In this document: in pieces, positions 36,571 through 45,640 of the stretch
How the letters are laid out: each line of letters starts with the position of its first letter
How positions within the stretch are numbered: position 1 is the stretch's first letter
Assembly (NCBI RefSeq): GCF_023016805.1
Contig: NZ_JALKCH010000003.1
Location: 1 to 64,000 of the forward strand
Length of the DNA: 64,000 nucleotides
Reading direction: 5' to 3'
Origin: Ancylobacter crimeensis
GTDB taxonomy: Bacteria > Pseudomonadota > Alphaproteobacteria > Rhizobiales > Xanthobacteraceae
The notes under the pieces: model-generated
What the model saw: only the letters and a program-made list of their open reading frames with translations
What the model was told of the DNA's origin: nothing
Database searches by the model: none
Program-made: the position numbers and the translations under genes

Positions 36571-36968
36571 GGCTGCCTCCGTTTCGTGCATTGCGGCGCG
36601 GGGCCATTGGCCCGTTGTGCGGTCGTGCCGACGGTCCTGCCGGCGGCCTTGCCGGCGGTTCTGCATTGTGCACCGCCACATGGGCACATACAGCGCGTCG
36701 TCACGCTCGTCCATCGGCAGACAGCCGGCCGGCGCAAAACGGCCGCGGCGTGCGCATCTGGCCATTTCGGCGTTGCCGGCATTAATATTCTGTTGATCAT
36801 GAGCATCGAAGATGCAGATCAAGGCATCTTTCGGCTCTTGCGGGCCATTCTCACGCCACGATCCGCCGCGAAATTGGCCAGATCGAATCCGGCGTGCGTT
36901 GCGGGGAGTGCCGCCGGCTTTGTCAGCTGAAGACATGGCGTCTCATCGCCATGTCGGGGGAGTCGGAA
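36571..36968. other. Divergent intergenic region without a supported gene
   Basis: This 398-nt gap separates the SDR gene (minus) and a lipoprotein gene (plus). Open frames in it have no family-like features. A 43-codon ORF from 36799 has no visible ribosome binding site. It presumably holds both promoters. Confidence 0.4.
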
Positions 36969-37565
36969 ATGAAGTTGATTGCCGTCATTGTCGTGTCCGC
37001 AGGAGCCCTCGCCATCGGGGGTTGCAGCACGTCGCTTGACGGCTTTGGCCCTTCCGCCAAGGCCACTGCCTCTCCTGTCGCCGATGCCGATCCGATCACA
37101 CCGGCGCCGAGCCTGTCGGTGGAAACCTCCGCGGTTCCCGCTCCGACGGGCGCTTCCGCGCAGACCGCCAGCGCCGCCGTGACCCCGCGGGAGACCGCGC
37201 AGGCCGCCCAGTCGGTCGCGCTCAGCCCGCCACCCGCCACCGCTCCCGGCGGCGTCGCCTATGCCGATCCGGGCGCCACCCGTTCGCAGCTTGCCGGAAC
37301 CTGGACCTATGTGTGGGACAATGGTCAGAAGACCTGCCCGCTCACCCTCAGCACCGATCGCGGCATGTCCGGCTTCGCCGCCAGCGCCGACGTTTCCTGC
37401 CCGAACGACATCTTCATGACCAAGGGTTGGGACGTGTGGGGCAACGACATCGTTCTGCAGAACCATGTCGGCAAGGTCACGGCCCGCCTGCAGCCCAGCG
37501 GAAGCGGCCATTTCGACGGCGTTGCCACTACCGACGGCACCAAGGTCGCGCTGAACCGCACCTGA
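36969..37565 (+). CDS. Lipoprotein with AprI/Inh metalloprotease-inhibitor-like domain
   Basis: This 198-residue lipoprotein has a signal peptide with lipobox LAIGGC followed by Ser at +2, which favours outer-membrane sorting. A low-complexity Ala/Pro/Thr linker (about 30-110) leads to a C-terminal beta-barrel-like domain (LAGTWTYVW, CPLTL, MSGFAASADVSCP, GWDVWGNDIVL). The two Cys and the spacing resemble the Inh/AprI inhibitor fold (lipocalin-like, one disulfide), found in rhizobial Omp19-type lipoproteins. It might protect the envelope from proteases. The start at 36969 gives a proper signal peptide. Confidence 0.75.
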   Translation: MKLIAVIVVSAGALAIGGCSTSLDGFGPSAKATASPVADADPITPAPSLSVETSAVPAPTGASAQTASAAVTPRETAQAAQSVALSPPPATAPGGVAYADPGATRSQLAGTWTYVWDNGQKTCPLTLSTDRGMSGFAASADVSCPNDIFMTKGWDVWGNDIVLQNHVGKVTARLQPSGSGHFDGVATTDGTKVALNRT

Positions 37566-37613
37566 TCCCGGGCACCTCGCGCCGGTTGCGGTTTCCTTTT
37601 ACCGGCCAGCTCC

Positions 37614-37638
37614 AGCCCGCCCGTTCGGCGGGCTTTTT
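37614..37638 (+). terminator. Intrinsic terminator after the inhibitor-like lipoprotein gene
   Basis: AGCCCGCC (37614-37621) pairs with GGCGGGCT (37627-37634) across a 5-nt loop, followed by a T run. It lies about 50 nt after the lipoprotein stop. Confidence 0.9.
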
Positions 37639-37730
37639 CGTGCATTTTTAAGCGATGAACCAGCCGTTGTGGCACCGACTTCGCATGGCTCGCGAGGCGG
37701 GTCGCCTGCCATCATGTTCATCGTGAAAAT

Positions 37731-37744
37731 CGATCACGTGATCG
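37731..37744. promoter_or_regulatory. Perfect palindrome upstream of a small ORF
   Basis: CGATCACGTGATCG is a perfect 14-bp palindrome about 100 nt before the start at 37843. It lies in a typical position for an operator near a promoter. The regulator is unknown. Confidence 0.4.
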
Positions 37745-37842
37745 GGAACCGAAAGAATTCAGATGCGTTGACGGTCGCTTCGGGTCATTGTGATGCATGA
37801 GCAAAGGCGATTGATTCGCCATTCCGATCGGGGGAGGTTCTG

Positions 37843-38106
37843 ATGCTGAATGTGTCGGGCAGATCTTCGCTTTTCCCCCGGTCCGAGGGTGAGGCGGTGC
37901 TCACCGTCGCGGCGAAGCGGGAAGTGCCGAATGCTGTGGCTCTCGGCACGGCTTCAGGCACCGTCTTCGCCCGCATGACCCAGCATCTCGCCCAGCTCGG
38001 CCCGCGCACGGATGCGGAGGCTCTGCGCGCATTGCGTCAGGCTTTTCCGGCCGTGCCGCTCTCCGATCGCGTCGCGGTGCTCGCCGAGCGCAACCGGCAG
38101 GTCTGA
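37843..38106 (+). CDS. Small hypothetical protein
   Basis: This 87-residue protein has no recognised family. A strong GGGGGAGG Shine-Dalgarno sequence lies 6-13 nt before the ATG, and codon use is like that of neighbouring genes. The sequence has a Ser/Ala/Val-rich first half and a helical, charged second half (FARMTQHLAQLGPRTDAEAL and LSDRVAVLAERNRQV). No signal peptide or membrane helix is evident. It is probably a real small cytoplasmic protein. Confidence 0.6.
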   Translation: MLNVSGRSSLFPRSEGEAVLTVAAKREVPNAVALGTASGTVFARMTQHLAQLGPRTDAEALRALRQAFPAVPLSDRVAVLAERNRQV

Positions 38107-38178
38107 CAAGGCCCGGCATTCGCAAGACTCTGCGCGTAAGGTCCTTAAGTGGCGCGCGTTCCGCGCGGCCTGCTGCCT

Positions 38179-39084
38179 TCAGTTGAGCCGGCCCGGCCGG
38201 CTCTCGCGCGGTGCCGCAGTCCCGGCCGCGGCCCCCTGCTCATCCACGAAGGCAGGATGCTCCTCGTCCTGCATGTCGGCTTCGGCACGGGCCTTCTCAT
38301 GCTCCCGCGACATGCGGGCATAGCTCATGACCGAGAACGGCAGCAGTGCGAGATAGGCGACGGTCAGCAGCGAGAGCACGGCCCACGGCCACGTCACCAG
38401 GATCGCCACGAACAGGGCGACGCAGACGAAGAGCGGCAGCACCGCCTCGCGCGGAATACGGGCGCCCAGCTTCTTGCCCGACCATGCCGGCAGCTTCGAC
38501 ACCATGAGAACCGCGATGCACAGCGTGTAGAGCGCCGCCACCGCCGGCGAGGCGATGAGGCGCGGCAGGCCGATCAGTTCGAGATAAACCGGCAGCAGCA
38601 CGCAGATCGCGCCGGCCGGGGCCGGGATGCCGGTGAAGAAATTGGTGGCAAAGGCCGGTTTGTTGGGGTCTTCCAGCATCACGTTGAAGCGGGCAAGCCG
38701 GAGCGCCGCGCAGATCGCGAAGGCCAGCGCCGCGATCCAGCCGATCGAGCCCAGCGTGTCGAGGCCCCACATATAGAGCACGATGCCCGGCGCGACGCCG
38801 AAGCAGACGAAATCGGACAGGCTGTCCAGTTCCGCGCCGAAGCGCGACGTGCCCTGCAGCAGCCGGGCCAGCCGGCCGTCCATGCCGTCCAGCACAGCCG
38901 CGAGCACGATGGCGCCGAGCGCCAGTTCCATCCGTCCCTCGATGGCCATGCGGATGCCGGTGAGGCCCGCGCACAGCGCGAGCAGCGTCACCACGTTCGG
39001 CAGCAGCAGCCGCAGCGGAATGGCCTGGAAACGCCGCTTCCCGTTGACGGGATCGGGCTCGAAGGGCGGGAAGGGCCGCGGCAT
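38179..39084 (-). CDS. pssA: Phosphatidylserine synthase PssA
   Basis: This is CDP-diacylglycerol-serine O-phosphatidyltransferase, an inner-membrane enzyme. The 301-residue product carries the CDP-alcohol phosphatidyltransferase signature, D-G-x-D-G-R-x-A-R followed by G-x-E-L-D-S-L-x-D (LDGMDGRLARLLQG then FGAELDSLSD), and about seven membrane segments. GGAG upstream supports the ATG at 39084. It lies 56 nt after psd, forming the usual psd-pssA operon for phosphatidylethanolamine synthesis. The C-terminal roughly 45 residues are charged and probably cytoplasmic. Confidence 0.95.
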   Translation of the reverse strand: MPRPFPPFEPDPVNGKRRFQAIPLRLLLPNVVTLLALCAGLTGIRMAIEGRMELALGAIVLAAVLDGMDGRLARLLQGTSRFGAELDSLSDFVCFGVAPGIVLYMWGLDTLGSIGWIAALAFAICAALRLARFNVMLEDPNKPAFATNFFTGIPAPAGAICVLLPVYLELIGLPRLIASPAVAALYTLCIAVLMVSKLPAWSGKKLGARIPREAVLPLFVCVALFVAILVTWPWAVLSLLTVAYLALLPFSVMSYARMSREHEKARAEADMQDEEHPAFVDEQGAAAGTAAPRESRPGRLN

Positions 39085-39140
39085 GGCGAACTCCTGGCAA
39101 ACGGGAACGGTGCGGCGGAGCAAACCCCGCCGATCAGGCC

Positions 39141-39839
39141 TCAGCCGATCCTAAAGCGGGCGGGCGGCTGCGAATAGGCGAGATCGGCCAGCACCGTCTC
39201 GCCCGCGACCGCACGCTGGCCTTCTGCGACCAGTGGGCGCGCCCCGGCGGGAAAATAGACATCCACGCGCGAGCCGAAGCGGATGAGGCCGAAGCGCTCG
39301 CCGGTGCCGAGCTCCTCGCCCTCGCGCACGAAGCAGACGATGCGGCGCGCGACGAGACCGGCGATCTGCACCACGCCGACCAGACCGCTCGCGGTATCCA
39401 GCACCACGCCGTTGCGCTCGTTGAACTCGCTCGCCTTGTCCAGCTCGGCATTCAGGAACTTGCCCGGCCGATAGGCGATGCGCACCACGCGGCCGGCGAG
39501 CGGCGCCCGATTCACGTGCACGTCGAACACATTCATGAAGATGCACACGCGCGGTACCGGCTCATGGCCGAGGCCGAGCTCCTTCGGCGGCACCGCCGGG
39601 CCGACGAGGCACACCCGCCCATCCGCGGGCGCGATGACCAAGCCCTCGCGCTGCGGCGTCACCCGCACCGGATCGCGGAAGAAATAGGCAATCCACACCG
39701 TAATCATCAGCGCGATCCAGCCGAGCGGCTGGAACAGGAAGAACAGCACCAGGGTCACCACCGCGCCGATGGCGATGAAGCGATAGCCTTCGCGATGGAT
39801 CGGCACGAGGCTGTGGCGGATGGTGTCGATAAGGGACAT
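39141..39839 (-). CDS. psd: Phosphatidylserine decarboxylase (short form)
   Basis: This decarboxylates phosphatidylserine to phosphatidylethanolamine. The 232-residue proenzyme has an N-terminal hydrophobic segment (about 23-50). The conserved [14 protein letters not shown] stretch is present, as is the self-cleavage site RFGSRVDVY near the C-terminus, where Ser becomes the pyruvoyl group. This is the short alphaproteobacterial type. The open frame extends upstream through vapC sequence, but the ATG at 39839 is the correct start. Confidence 0.95.
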   Translation of the reverse strand: MSLIDTIRHSLVPIHREGYRFIAIGAVVTLVLFFLFQPLGWIALMITVWIAYFFRDPVRVTPQREGLVIAPADGRVCLVGPAVPPKELGLGHEPVPRVCIFMNVFDVHVNRAPLAGRVVRIAYRPGKFLNAELDKASEFNERNGVVLDTASGLVGVVQIAGLVARRIVCFVREGEELGTGERFGLIRFGSRVDVYFPAGARPLVAEGQRAVAGETVLADLAYSQPPARFRIG

Positions 39840-39891
39840 CGGCTTTCCTATGGGTGGCCGGCCCTGCGAGGCCGCGCCGCAATCGGGTAGA

Positions 39892-40284
39892 TCACGCGAG
39901 ATCGGTGTGCACGAAATCGTCGCCCTTGTAGAGCAGCGGCAGCCGATGTGCACGCGCGCAGGCATAGGCGAAGCAGTCGCCCATGTTGAGCTGGGCCGGA
40001 TGGCCCCTGCCCTTGCCATAGCGCTCGAACGCCTCCAGCGCGAACCCGCCGATCTCGGGGGTGATGGGCGCGACCGTGATAGACGATTCATGGAGCAGCC
40101 GTTCAACCTCCTGCTCCACCTCGGCCCGCCCGATCCGGCGCCGCGTCATCACCGCGGCAATCGTCTCGAACAGCGCCAGAGGCGAGGTCACGGCTCCACC
40201 CGCGGCGTCGAGCCGGCGCGCGAGATCATGCGCATCGGGCTCTCCCAGCAGCAGGGCGACCAGCGCCGAGGCATCGACAAACAT
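39892..40284 (-). CDS. vapC: VapC-type PIN-domain toxin
   Basis: This 130-residue PIN-domain ribonuclease toxin has acidic catalytic residues at expected places: Asp4 in FVDASALVA, Glu in [10 protein letters not shown], Asp in [10 protein letters not shown] and the last acidic pair in YKGDDF. It follows the antitoxin gene by 3 nt. VapC toxins cleave RNAs such as tRNA or rRNA when not bound by VapB; the target here is unknown. It ends 52 nt before psd on the same strand. Confidence 0.9.
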   Translation of the reverse strand: MFVDASALVALLLGEPDAHDLARRLDAAGGAVTSPLALFETIAAVMTRRRIGRAEVEQEVERLLHESSITVAPITPEIGGFALEAFERYGKGRGHPAQLNMGDCFAYACARAHRLPLLYKGDDFVHTDLA

Positions 40285-40287
40285 GCC

Positions 40288-40524
40288 TCATATTCCTGAC
40301 AAATCGTCGAAAAAGGCTTTGTCGGCAGGCAGGCCCGTGTCCTCGTGCGCCCTGAGCCGTTCGGCAATAGGCTGCAATCGCTCCCACAGCGGGGTCTTCG
40401 CCCGTTCGCGCTTCAGCGCCTCCTCAACGGCGTCATGGATCGCTTCCGTCAACCCGACGCCGCGCAGCTGGGCGAGCTTGCGCACCAATGCGTCGGTCTC
40501 CGGGTCGCGTATGTGGAAGGCCAT
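40288..40524 (-). CDS. vapB: VapB-type antitoxin
   Basis: This 78-residue antitoxin belongs to the Rv0623-like (PSK operon factor) family. The N-terminal half, MAFHIRDPETDALVRKLAQL, matches the DNA-binding strand and helix, and TEAIHDAVEEALKRE is the dimer helix. The C-terminal tail (ADKAFFDDLSGI) would wrap the toxin. The start at 40524 is chosen over 40560 because the family begins with this motif and the operators lie upstream of it. Confidence 0.85.
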   Translation of the reverse strand: MAFHIRDPETDALVRKLAQLRGVGLTEAIHDAVEEALKRERAKTPLWERLQPIAERLRAHEDTGLPADKAFFDDLSGI

Positions 40525-40535
40525 GGCTGCAGCTC

Positions 40536-40567
40536 CGTCTAGACGCCGGCATCGTAGCATCTAGACG
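40536..40567. promoter_or_regulatory. Paired vapBC operator sites
   Basis: CGTCTAGACG (40536-40545) is a perfect palindrome and CATCTAGACG (40558-40567) is a near copy. Their centres are 22 bp apart, about two helical turns. They lie immediately upstream of vapB, as expected for cooperative VapBC autorepression. Confidence 0.7.
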
Positions 40568-40606
40568 CGCGGCAGCGAAGGTGGCGGGACACGCCCGCCA
40601 ATGGTC

Positions 40607-42577
40607 TCACGCCGCTGCGTCTGCCGGCTTGGGGGCGGGGTCGTCCGAAAGGCCTTCGTCCCCGCTTGCCCGCAGCGTTTCGCGGGCGCGCTCGGCCTCG
40701 CGCTGGCGCTCCCACATGGAATGGTAGAGCCCGCGCTTCTTCATCAGTTCGCCATGGGTGCCGCGCTCTGCGATGCGGCCGGCGGCGAGCACGATGATCT
40801 CGTCGGCGCCGATGACGGTGGAAAGCCGGTGCGCGATGACGAGCGTTGTGCGCCCGCGCGAAACACGATCCAGCGCGTCCTGGATCTCTCGCTCGGTGTG
40901 GCTGTCGAGCGCGGAGGTCGCCTCGTCCAGCAACAGGATCGGCGGCGCCTTGAGGATGGTGCGGGCGATGGCGACGCGCTGCTTCTCGCCGCCGGAGAGC
41001 TTCAGCCCGCGCTCGCCGACCTCGGTGTCGAAGCCCTTCGGCGTGTGCTGGATGAAGCCGTCGATCTGCGCCAGATGCGCGGCCTCGATCACCTCGGCGT
41101 CGCTGGCGCCGTGGCGGCCATAGCGGATGTTGTAGGCCAGCGTGTCGTTGAACAGCACGGTGTCCTGGGGAACCATGCCGATCGCTGCGCGCAGGCTTTC
41201 CTGCGTCACGTCGCGGATGTCCTGCCCGTCGATGCTGATTCGCCCGGACGAGACGTCGTAGAAGCGGAACAGCAGCCGCGAGATGGTCGACTTGCCCGCG
41301 CCCGACGGCCCGACGATGGCGACCGTTCGCCCCGCCGGCACCTCGAAGGAGATGCCCTTCAGGATCTCGCGGTCCGGGTCATAGGAGAAATGCACATCCT
41401 CGAACCGCACCGCACCGCCGGAAATCGCGAGAGCGGGCGCGTCCGGCGCGTCGCGGATCTCGGGGTCGCGGGCGAGGATGGTGAACATCGCCTCGATGTC
41501 GATGAGCGACTGCTTGATCTCGCGGTAGATCATGCCGAGGAAGTTCAGCGGCTGGTAGAGCTGGATCATCATGGCGTTGACCATGACGAAGGAGCCGACC
41601 GACTGCCGGCCGGCCTTTATGTCGAATACGCACAGCGCCATCACCGCGGTGAGGCCGGCGGTGAAGATCGCGGCCTGCCCGGCATTGAGCCAGGCGAGCG
41701 AGGTGTGGGTGCGCACCGTCGCCTTCTCATAGGTGGCCATGGAGCGGTCGTAGCGCCGGGCCTCCCAGCTTTCCGCGCCGAAATACTTCACCGTCTCGTA
41801 GTTCAGCAGGCTGTCCACCGCCTTGGCATTGGCGTCGGTGTCGCTCTCGTTCATGGCGCGGCGGATGCCCATGCGGAACTCCGTCATCACGAAGGTGAAG
41901 ACGGTGTAGGCGAGGATCATCGCCACCGAGGCCGCCGCATAGCGCCAGTCGAACTGCCAGAGCAGCACGCCGATCACCATCGCGAATTCGAGGATGGTCG
42001 GCGCCAGATGCAGCACCAGCATGCGCACGATGGTCTCGATGCCGTCGCGCGAGCGCTCCAGGACCCGGGTCAGGCCGCCGGTCTTGCGCTCCAGATGAAA
42101 GCGCAGCGACAGCGCGTGCATGTGCTCGAAGGTTTCGATGGCGAGCCGGCGCACCGCGTGGATCGCGACCTTGGCGAACAGGCCGTCGCGCCACTGGGTG
42201 AGGCCGGCCATCACCACGCGGGCGAGGCCATAGGCGAGCGTCAGCACCAGCGGGCCGGCGAGGATGAGGCCCACCGTGTCGGTCGAGATGGTGGCTCCCT
42301 CGCGATGCGCCACCGCATCGGTCGCCCATTTGAACAGGAAGGGAGTCGCCATGGTGGCGACCTTGGCCAGCACCAGCAGCACGAGGCCCCACAGCACGCG
42401 GGCGCGCAGGTCCAGCCGATCGGCGGGCCACAGATAGGGCATGAGACCACGCAGCGCGAGCAGCAGGCTGCCCCGTCCCTCCCCGGAGGGCACCGGACGG
42501 GTCGGGGTGGAGCGCGGACGGGGGGAAAGCGACGGCGAGGCGGGAGCCTCGACGGTCCCGCGATCAGGGGTGCTCAT
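40607..42577 (-). CDS. Atm1-like half-size ABC exporter
   Basis: This 656-residue ABC exporter has six membrane helices (about 60-340) followed by an ATPase domain. That domain has Walker [11 protein letters not shown], the signature [14 protein letters not shown], Walker [13 protein letters not shown] and the H-loop VIAHRLST. The sequence pattern fits the Atm1/HMT1 group, which exports glutathione-bound sulfur, metal or iron-sulfur precursors. It overlaps the upstream ArsR gene by 4 nt (ATGA), so regulator and exporter are translationally coupled. Substrate is inferred from family only. Confidence 0.88.
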   Translation of the reverse strand: MSTPDRGTVEAPASPSLSPRPRSTPTRPVPSGEGRGSLLLALRGLMPYLWPADRLDLRARVLWGLVLLVLAKVATMATPFLFKWATDAVAHREGATISTDTVGLILAGPLVLTLAYGLARVVMAGLTQWRDGLFAKVAIHAVRRLAIETFEHMHALSLRFHLERKTGGLTRVLERSRDGIETIVRMLVLHLAPTILEFAMVIGVLLWQFDWRYAAASVAMILAYTVFTFVMTEFRMGIRRAMNESDTDANAKAVDSLLNYETVKYFGAESWEARRYDRSMATYEKATVRTHTSLAWLNAGQAAIFTAGLTAVMALCVFDIKAGRQSVGSFVMVNAMMIQLYQPLNFLGMIYREIKQSLIDIEAMFTILARDPEIRDAPDAPALAISGGAVRFEDVHFSYDPDREILKGISFEVPAGRTVAIVGPSGAGKSTISRLLFRFYDVSSGRISIDGQDIRDVTQESLRAAIGMVPQDTVLFNDTLAYNIRYGRHGASDAEVIEAAHLAQIDGFIQHTPKGFDTEVGERGLKLSGGEKQRVAIARTILKAPPILLLDEATSALDSHTEREIQDALDRVSRGRTTLVIAHRLSTVIGADEIIVLAAGRIAERGTHGELMKKRGLYHSMWERQREAERARETLRASGDEGLSDDPAPKPADAAA

Positions 42578-43086
42578 GGGTTATCCGTTGACTGGGCGGC
42601 ACCGTGACCGCTGCGGGCCGGCATCGCGACCTGCGCGCCGGCGGGCATGGAAAGCGGGGTCGGCGACGAGAAATGTGCTTCGCAAATGGGCGCAGCCGGC
42701 GATGCGTTCAAGCCGCTGCGGGGCTGGCATGCGTCGGCCAGGGATTGAGGCGCGGGAGATGGAGACGCGGGAGATGAAAACGCCGGGGCAGAGAGATCGG
42801 CCAGCAGCGGACCCAACGTGCGCGCCAGCCGGTCCATCGCCGCGCGGTCGAGGCAATAGCAGGAGCGCGGCCCCTCGATTTCGCCACGGATGAGACCAGC
42901 GTCCTTCAGCACCTTGAGATGCTGGGAGACGGTGGATTGCGCAAGCGTGAGCCCGCGCACGATGTCCCCGCACTGGCAGCGGTCGGCCCGCGCCAGCGCG
43001 CGCAGAATCACCAGCCGCACCGGGTGGCCGAGGGCGCGCAGGCAGGTCGCGAGATGTTCGTCCGTGGTTTCGGGCGTCGCTGTCAT
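42574..43086 (-). CDS. ArsR/SmtB-family regulator with a long C-terminal tail
   Basis: This 170-residue protein has an ArsR winged helix-turn-helix in its first roughly 90 residues ([18 protein letters not shown] and [22 protein letters not shown]). A Cys-X-Cys pair at DRCQCGDIV matches the alpha3 ELCxC metal site of ArsR/CadC-type sensors. Another Cys lies in SCYCLDRAA. The last roughly 75 residues are low-complexity (Ser/Pro/Ala) with two more Cys and are unlike normal ArsR proteins. It is the first gene of the pair with the Atm1-like exporter and is likely its metal- or sulfur-responsive repressor. Confidence 0.85.
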   Translation of the reverse strand: MTATPETTDEHLATCLRALGHPVRLVILRALARADRCQCGDIVRGLTLAQSTVSQHLKVLKDAGLIRGEIEGPRSCYCLDRAAMDRLARTLGPLLADLSAPAFSSPASPSPAPQSLADACQPRSGLNASPAAPICEAHFSSPTPLSMPAGAQVAMPARSGHGAAQSTDNP

Positions 43087-43263
43087 CGTTCATCGGCGAT
43101 AGACGATAAGGCCGGCGATGCGCAAGTGCCTGCCGCGCGGGACGGCCAGGCATAGACATTCCGCAACGTCACGCGCACCCGATGTGTTACTTGCGCGCCA
43201 TAAGTGAAAAATAAAAATAGTAAGTATAAAAATGGCATGGACAGCAGGAATAGTTCCCATTAC

Positions 43264-43281
43264 CGATCTTACAAAAGATCG
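43264..43281 (+). repeat. Small 5'-leader hairpin before an outer-membrane protein gene
   Basis: CGATCTT (43264-43270) and AAGATCG (43275-43281) form a 7-bp stem with a 4-nt loop in the otherwise AT-rich leader. It ends about 20 nt before the ATG and just before the GGGGGAAG ribosome binding site. It could modulate translation or stability. Confidence 0.4.
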
Positions 43282-43300
43282 AATAATTCGGGGGAAGCTT

Positions 43301-44269
43301 ATGAATCTGCGCAGCCAGCGTCGCGCCGCGCGACCGCTCATTCGTGCCTTCGCTAGCGGCTCTTTCGCCCTTCTCGCGACCGGCGCCTGCCTCGCGACGC
43401 TACCGGCCGCACCCGCCCATGCCGCGGACCTCAAGGCGCAGGCCGCGCCGACGGCCGATACGGCGCCGGCAGGCTACGAGATCGACAGCGAAAACATCTT
43501 CGGCTTCACCGAAGGCTCGGACACCAATGATCGTGGCGAGCAGGAGGTCACCATCACCGGCACCGGGCGCTTCAAGCGCGCGACGGGCGACGATGACGAC
43601 CGCTCCTCGCATTATTCGGCCTGGGAGGCCGAGGCGGAGTACGAGTACGGCGTCACCCGCAACCTCACGCTCGGCGTAAGCGCCTCCTTCGCTCATCACG
43701 ACATCAGCAACATCGAGGATATGGACGATGTGAATGGCGGCGGCTTCAACGGGCTCGGCGCCTCGCTGAAATACCGCTTCCTGAGCTGGGAGCACGACCC
43801 CGTCGGTCTCGCCATCTCGGTGGAGCCGGAATGGAGCCGCTATGGCGACGATGACGGCGAGCGGGTCGACGGCTTCAGCCTGCCCATCAAGGTGATGCTG
43901 GACAAGGAGCTGGTTTCCGAGACCCTGTTCGGTGCGCTGAACCTGGCCTATGAGCCCGAATGGGCCGGCAGCGAGAAGGAAAGCTCGCTGGAAGCCTCCG
44001 CCGCGCTGAGCTGGCAGGTGACGAACGGCATCTTCATCGGTGGCGAAGCACGCTATCTCGCCGGCTTCAACGGCGCGGCGCTGGACGATTTCGAGGGCGG
44101 CGCCTTCTATCTGGGCCCGAGCTTCTACGCCCAGCTCAGCAAGGCGGCGCACATCAAGGTGGCCTATTCCTATCAGGTCGCAGGTTCCTCGCCGGAGAGC
44201 GAAGGCAATCTCGACCTCGTGAACCATGAGCGGCAGCAATTGCTGCTGCAGTTCGGCGTCGAGTTCTGA
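43301..44269 (+). CDS. Predicted outer-membrane beta-barrel protein
   Basis: This 322-residue protein has a signal peptide (hydrophobic core AFASGSFALLATGACLAT, cleavage near AHAAD). It then shows alternating strands typical of outer-membrane barrels (LTLGVSASFAHHDIS, GLGASLKYRF, VGLAISVEPEWSRYGDD), and it ends in phenylalanine (LLQFGVEF). An acidic extracellular-type loop (DDDDRSSH) is visible. The start at 43301 has the ribosome binding site GGGGGAAG. No specific family is recognised; it could be a porin-like or transporter protein. Confidence 0.7.
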   Translation: MNLRSQRRAARPLIRAFASGSFALLATGACLATLPAAPAHAADLKAQAAPTADTAPAGYEIDSENIFGFTEGSDTNDRGEQEVTITGTGRFKRATGDDDDRSSHYSAWEAEAEYEYGVTRNLTLGVSASFAHHDISNIEDMDDVNGGGFNGLGASLKYRFLSWEHDPVGLAISVEPEWSRYGDDDGERVDGFSLPIKVMLDKELVSETLFGALNLAYEPEWAGSEKESSLEASAALSWQVTNGIFIGGEARYLAGFNGAALDDFEGGAFYLGPSFYAQLSKAAHIKVAYSYQVAGSSPESEGNLDLVNHERQQLLLQFGVEF

Positions 44270-44413
44270 ACGCCGCACGACCCCGGCCCCTCGCAAAACC
44301 TCGCTTCGGCTCCGCCGCGGCGAGGTCTGCTGTTTCGGCGCAGGCAGGGCCTCACGGGACCGCGCCGGTGTGGACATGCGGCAGCGCTTGACGGGCACAT
44401 TCCGCGCTGCATC

Positions 44414-45034
44414 ATGGTGCGCATGAGCAAGATCAAGAGTGTGTGCGTCTATTGCGGTGCTGCCAACGGCAGCGATCCCGTCTTTCTCGACACCGCCCGC
44501 GAACTCGGCCGCCTGTTCGCGGAAGAAGGCGTGCGCCTCATCTATGGCGGCGGCGGCGTCGGGCTGATGGGGGCTGCGGCGCGGGCCTGCGCGGAAGCGG
44601 GCGGGCGCGTGACCGGCATCATTCCGGACTTCCTGATCGGCAAGGAGCAGGCCTTCGAGCATGCCCACGAACTGATCGTCACCAAGGACATGCATGAGCG
44701 CAAGCGGCTCATGTTCGAGCGCGCCGATGCCTTCGTCGCCCTGCCCGGCGGCATCGGCACGCTGGAGGAACTGGTCGAGCAGCTCACCTGGGTGCAGCTC
44801 AATCGCCACCGCAAGCCGGTGATGGTGTTGAATGCCGGCGGCTTCTGGGATCCGCTGCTGGCCTTGCTTGACCACATGCAGCTGAGCGGCTTCGTGAACA
44901 GCGCCCGCCCGGTCAACCTGCTGGTCGCCTCCAGCGCCCGCGCCGTTCTTCCCCGCCTGCGTGCCGCGATTGCCCCCGTGCCCGAGGGCGAGCTGCATGG
45001 CGAGCGCGAGATCGAGGTCGCGGAACGCATGTGA
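44414..45034 (+). CDS. LOG-family cytokinin riboside 5'-monophosphate phosphoribohydrolase
   Basis: This 206-residue protein has the LOG/TIGR00730 hallmarks: VCVYCGAANGSDPVFL at the start, GGGGVGLMG, and the active-site motif PGGIGTLEE with upstream HERKRLMFERADAF. LOG enzymes release free bases from nucleoside monophosphates and were once annotated as lysine decarboxylases. An in-frame ATG at 44423 could be the true start. It has no obvious operon partner. Confidence 0.88.
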   Translation: MVRMSKIKSVCVYCGAANGSDPVFLDTARELGRLFAEEGVRLIYGGGGVGLMGAAARACAEAGGRVTGIIPDFLIGKEQAFEHAHELIVTKDMHERKRLMFERADAFVALPGGIGTLEELVEQLTWVQLNRHRKPVMVLNAGGFWDPLLALLDHMQLSGFVNSARPVNLLVASSARAVLPRLRAAIAPVPEGELHGEREIEVAERM

Positions 45035-45145
45035 GGCGCGGCGGCCGCCGCGCGCCCATGCGGCTCTGGTCTGGCCGCTGCGCTTCGGCCGGCATGATGG
45101 TCTGGGGTTGCAGGCATCGAAGCATCCGCTCCGCCGGAGCGCCCG

Positions 45146-45640
45146 TCAGGCCGCGCCGTCGCCGAGCTTCTTCTGCACCGTCGTGTTGCCGAGCCAGACA
45201 TCGCCGCGCGGCACGGAATTGCGGCTCTGGGCGACGTAGCCGCGCTTCTGGAAGAAGGCGAGCGCGGTATCGCTGGCATCCGCGGTCAGGACCGTGGCAC
45301 CGCGTGCGGCGGCCAGCTTCTCAATGGCGTCGCATAGCAGCGTCCCGACGCCCTGCCCTGCCGCTTCCGGATGTACATAGAGCAGGTCGATGACCCGGTT
45401 GTCGGCGAGCGCGACAAAGCCCACCGGCTCTCCGTCGCGCGTCGCCACCAGCGTCAACCGGCCGGCGAGGCCGGCGGCGAAAGCCTCCTCGTCATCGGCC
45501 GCGGCGGCCCAGGCTTCCTGTTGGTCCTCGTCATAATCGTCCCCCGTCAATGCGAAGATCGACGCGCGCATGAGGGCGGCGAGCGTCTCGGCATCGGCGG
45601 GCAGCGCCGGGCGAAGGGAGGCCGCAGGCGCCGCGCTCAC
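45146..45640 (-). CDS. GNAT-family N-acetyltransferase
   Basis: This 164-residue GNAT protein has strand-rich N-terminal sequence ([17 protein letters not shown]), the acetyl-CoA motif [19 protein letters not shown] and a C-terminal [13 protein letters not shown]. It starts with GTG at 45640, which overlaps the cysS stop codon (GTGA), so it is translationally coupled to cysS. A longer upstream frame is shadow sequence from cysS. The acceptor substrate is unknown. Confidence 0.85.
   Translation of the reverse strand: MSAAPAASLRPALPADAETLAALMRASIFALTGDDYDEDQQEAWAAAADDEEAFAAGLAGRLTLVATRDGEPVGFVALADNRVIDLLYVHPEAAGQGVGTLLCDAIEKLAAARGATVLTADASDTALAFFQKRGYVAQSRNSVPRGDVWLGNTTVQKKLGDGAA

Noticed and set aside
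36799-36930. A 43-codon ORF before the lipoprotein gene
   Set aside because: No ribosome binding site, no family-like features and an unremarkable start context; it was left as intergenic.
40601-42607. Plus-strand 668-codon open frame
   Set aside because: It is a shadow of the Atm1-like ABC exporter, whose Walker and signature motifs are on the minus strand.
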